64,000 bases of DNA from Prochilodus magdalenae. Lineage: Eukaryota > Chordata > Actinopteri > Characiformes > Prochilodontidae. This document shows positions 63,518 to 64,000 of this stretch, piece by piece. The stretch is taken from contig JAMWET010003899.1 in assembly GCA_024036415.1 (NCBI GenBank), positions 195,001 through 259,000 on the forward strand, written 5' to 3'. How positions within the stretch are numbered: position 1 is the stretch's first letter; every line of letters starts with the position of its first letter. The notes under the pieces were generated by a model that ran no database searches, had not been told where the DNA came from, and saw only the letters and a list, made by a program, of their open reading frames with translations. The position numbers and the translations under genes are program-made.

Positions 63518-64000
63518 CTAAAATAACATATGACAAGACTCAAGAAAAAACACTTCAGAGTTTTAACATGTGTACCGTAACACGATGAAGGTAGATACTG
63601 TGCTCTTGTTCTGTGAAGCAGAGTCAATCATTAAAGGAAGTCTTATGCAATCTTGTAATCTGAAACCGGAAAGTCTGGATTGTCTCAGCTGTCAAAGTCC
63701 ACCTCACTGACAGTTCAGGAGACTGGGGTATGACACAGCTGTGTGTTTCACCTTTGAAAGCTGAATGAGGGGCCTGTCTGGCTTTCCTTGTTTGGAAATG
63801 CACAGTCACACATTCCATTCAAATTGTTAATATCTTAATGATTTACAACGACAACCGATAGATGAGACTCAGGAATGTGAACGAATGTGAATGTAGCAGT
63901 TCCAAGTCCGAGCCGGGTCACAACCGTGAACAATGCTTATCTTACTAAGAATGTGAACACTGGTACTGGGTCAGAGGTTAAAGCCCCAAGTAATGAGTAT
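63518..64000. other. tinagl1 upstream intron sequence, no exon found
   Basis: The next upstream exon of tinagl1 must end in phase 0. I see no matching coding segment on the minus strand before the window edge. Confidence 0.5.

Overview
The window is vertebrate nuclear DNA: long introns with GT-AG splice sites, microsatellites, minisatellites and many decayed transposons surround two split genes. The protein matches and the repeat types (Tc1-like elements, a tRNA-like SINE, LINE 3' tails, hAT-like MITEs) point to a teleost fish. The SINE and one short dispersed repeat resemble sequences common in otophysan fishes such as characins and catfishes, but that narrower placement is an inference from memory. 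The prominent sequences are explained by known families; I see no sign of an unknown multi-gene system.

Plus strand, 75-41991: the 3' five-sixths of trio, encoding the giant triple-function guanine-nucleotide exchange factor and kinase. Fifty exons join in a continuous phase to give 7,749 nt, that is 2,582 residues plus stop. The order is spectrin repeats, DH1-PH1, SH3, DH2-PH2, SH3, immunoglobulin domain, kinase. No fibronectin-III domain lies between Ig and kinase, and the kinase matches TRIO better than Kalirin. The N-terminal CRAL-TRIO (Sec14) domain and first spectrin repeats lie left of the window. The 3' UTR runs to about 44.3 kb.

About 44.3-52.2 kb: no gene seen. It holds a degenerate 39-bp tandem array, a deleted Tc1-like transposon with perfect terminal repeats, and single-copy-looking DNA, part of which is probably the 3' UTR of the next gene.

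Minus strand, 63517-52203: the last seven exons of tinagl1, a secreted matricellular relative of cathepsin B. Its catalytic cysteine position is serine, so it should not be a protease. Its tail carries seven consecutive histidines. The 5' exons lie right of the window. Its introns hold a 30-copy 30-bp minisatellite, a CA-rich microsatellite and LINE/SINE fragments.

The two genes are convergent (stop to stop about 10.2 kb). No functional link is implied: TRIO acts inside the cell on Rac/RhoG/Rho at the cytoskeleton, and TINAGL1 is secreted. The best biological points are the exon-length fossils of ancient domain duplications in trio, a possible alternative terminal exon in an early trio intron, the pseudo-active site and histidine tail of tinagl1, and repeat arrays lying against splice sites.
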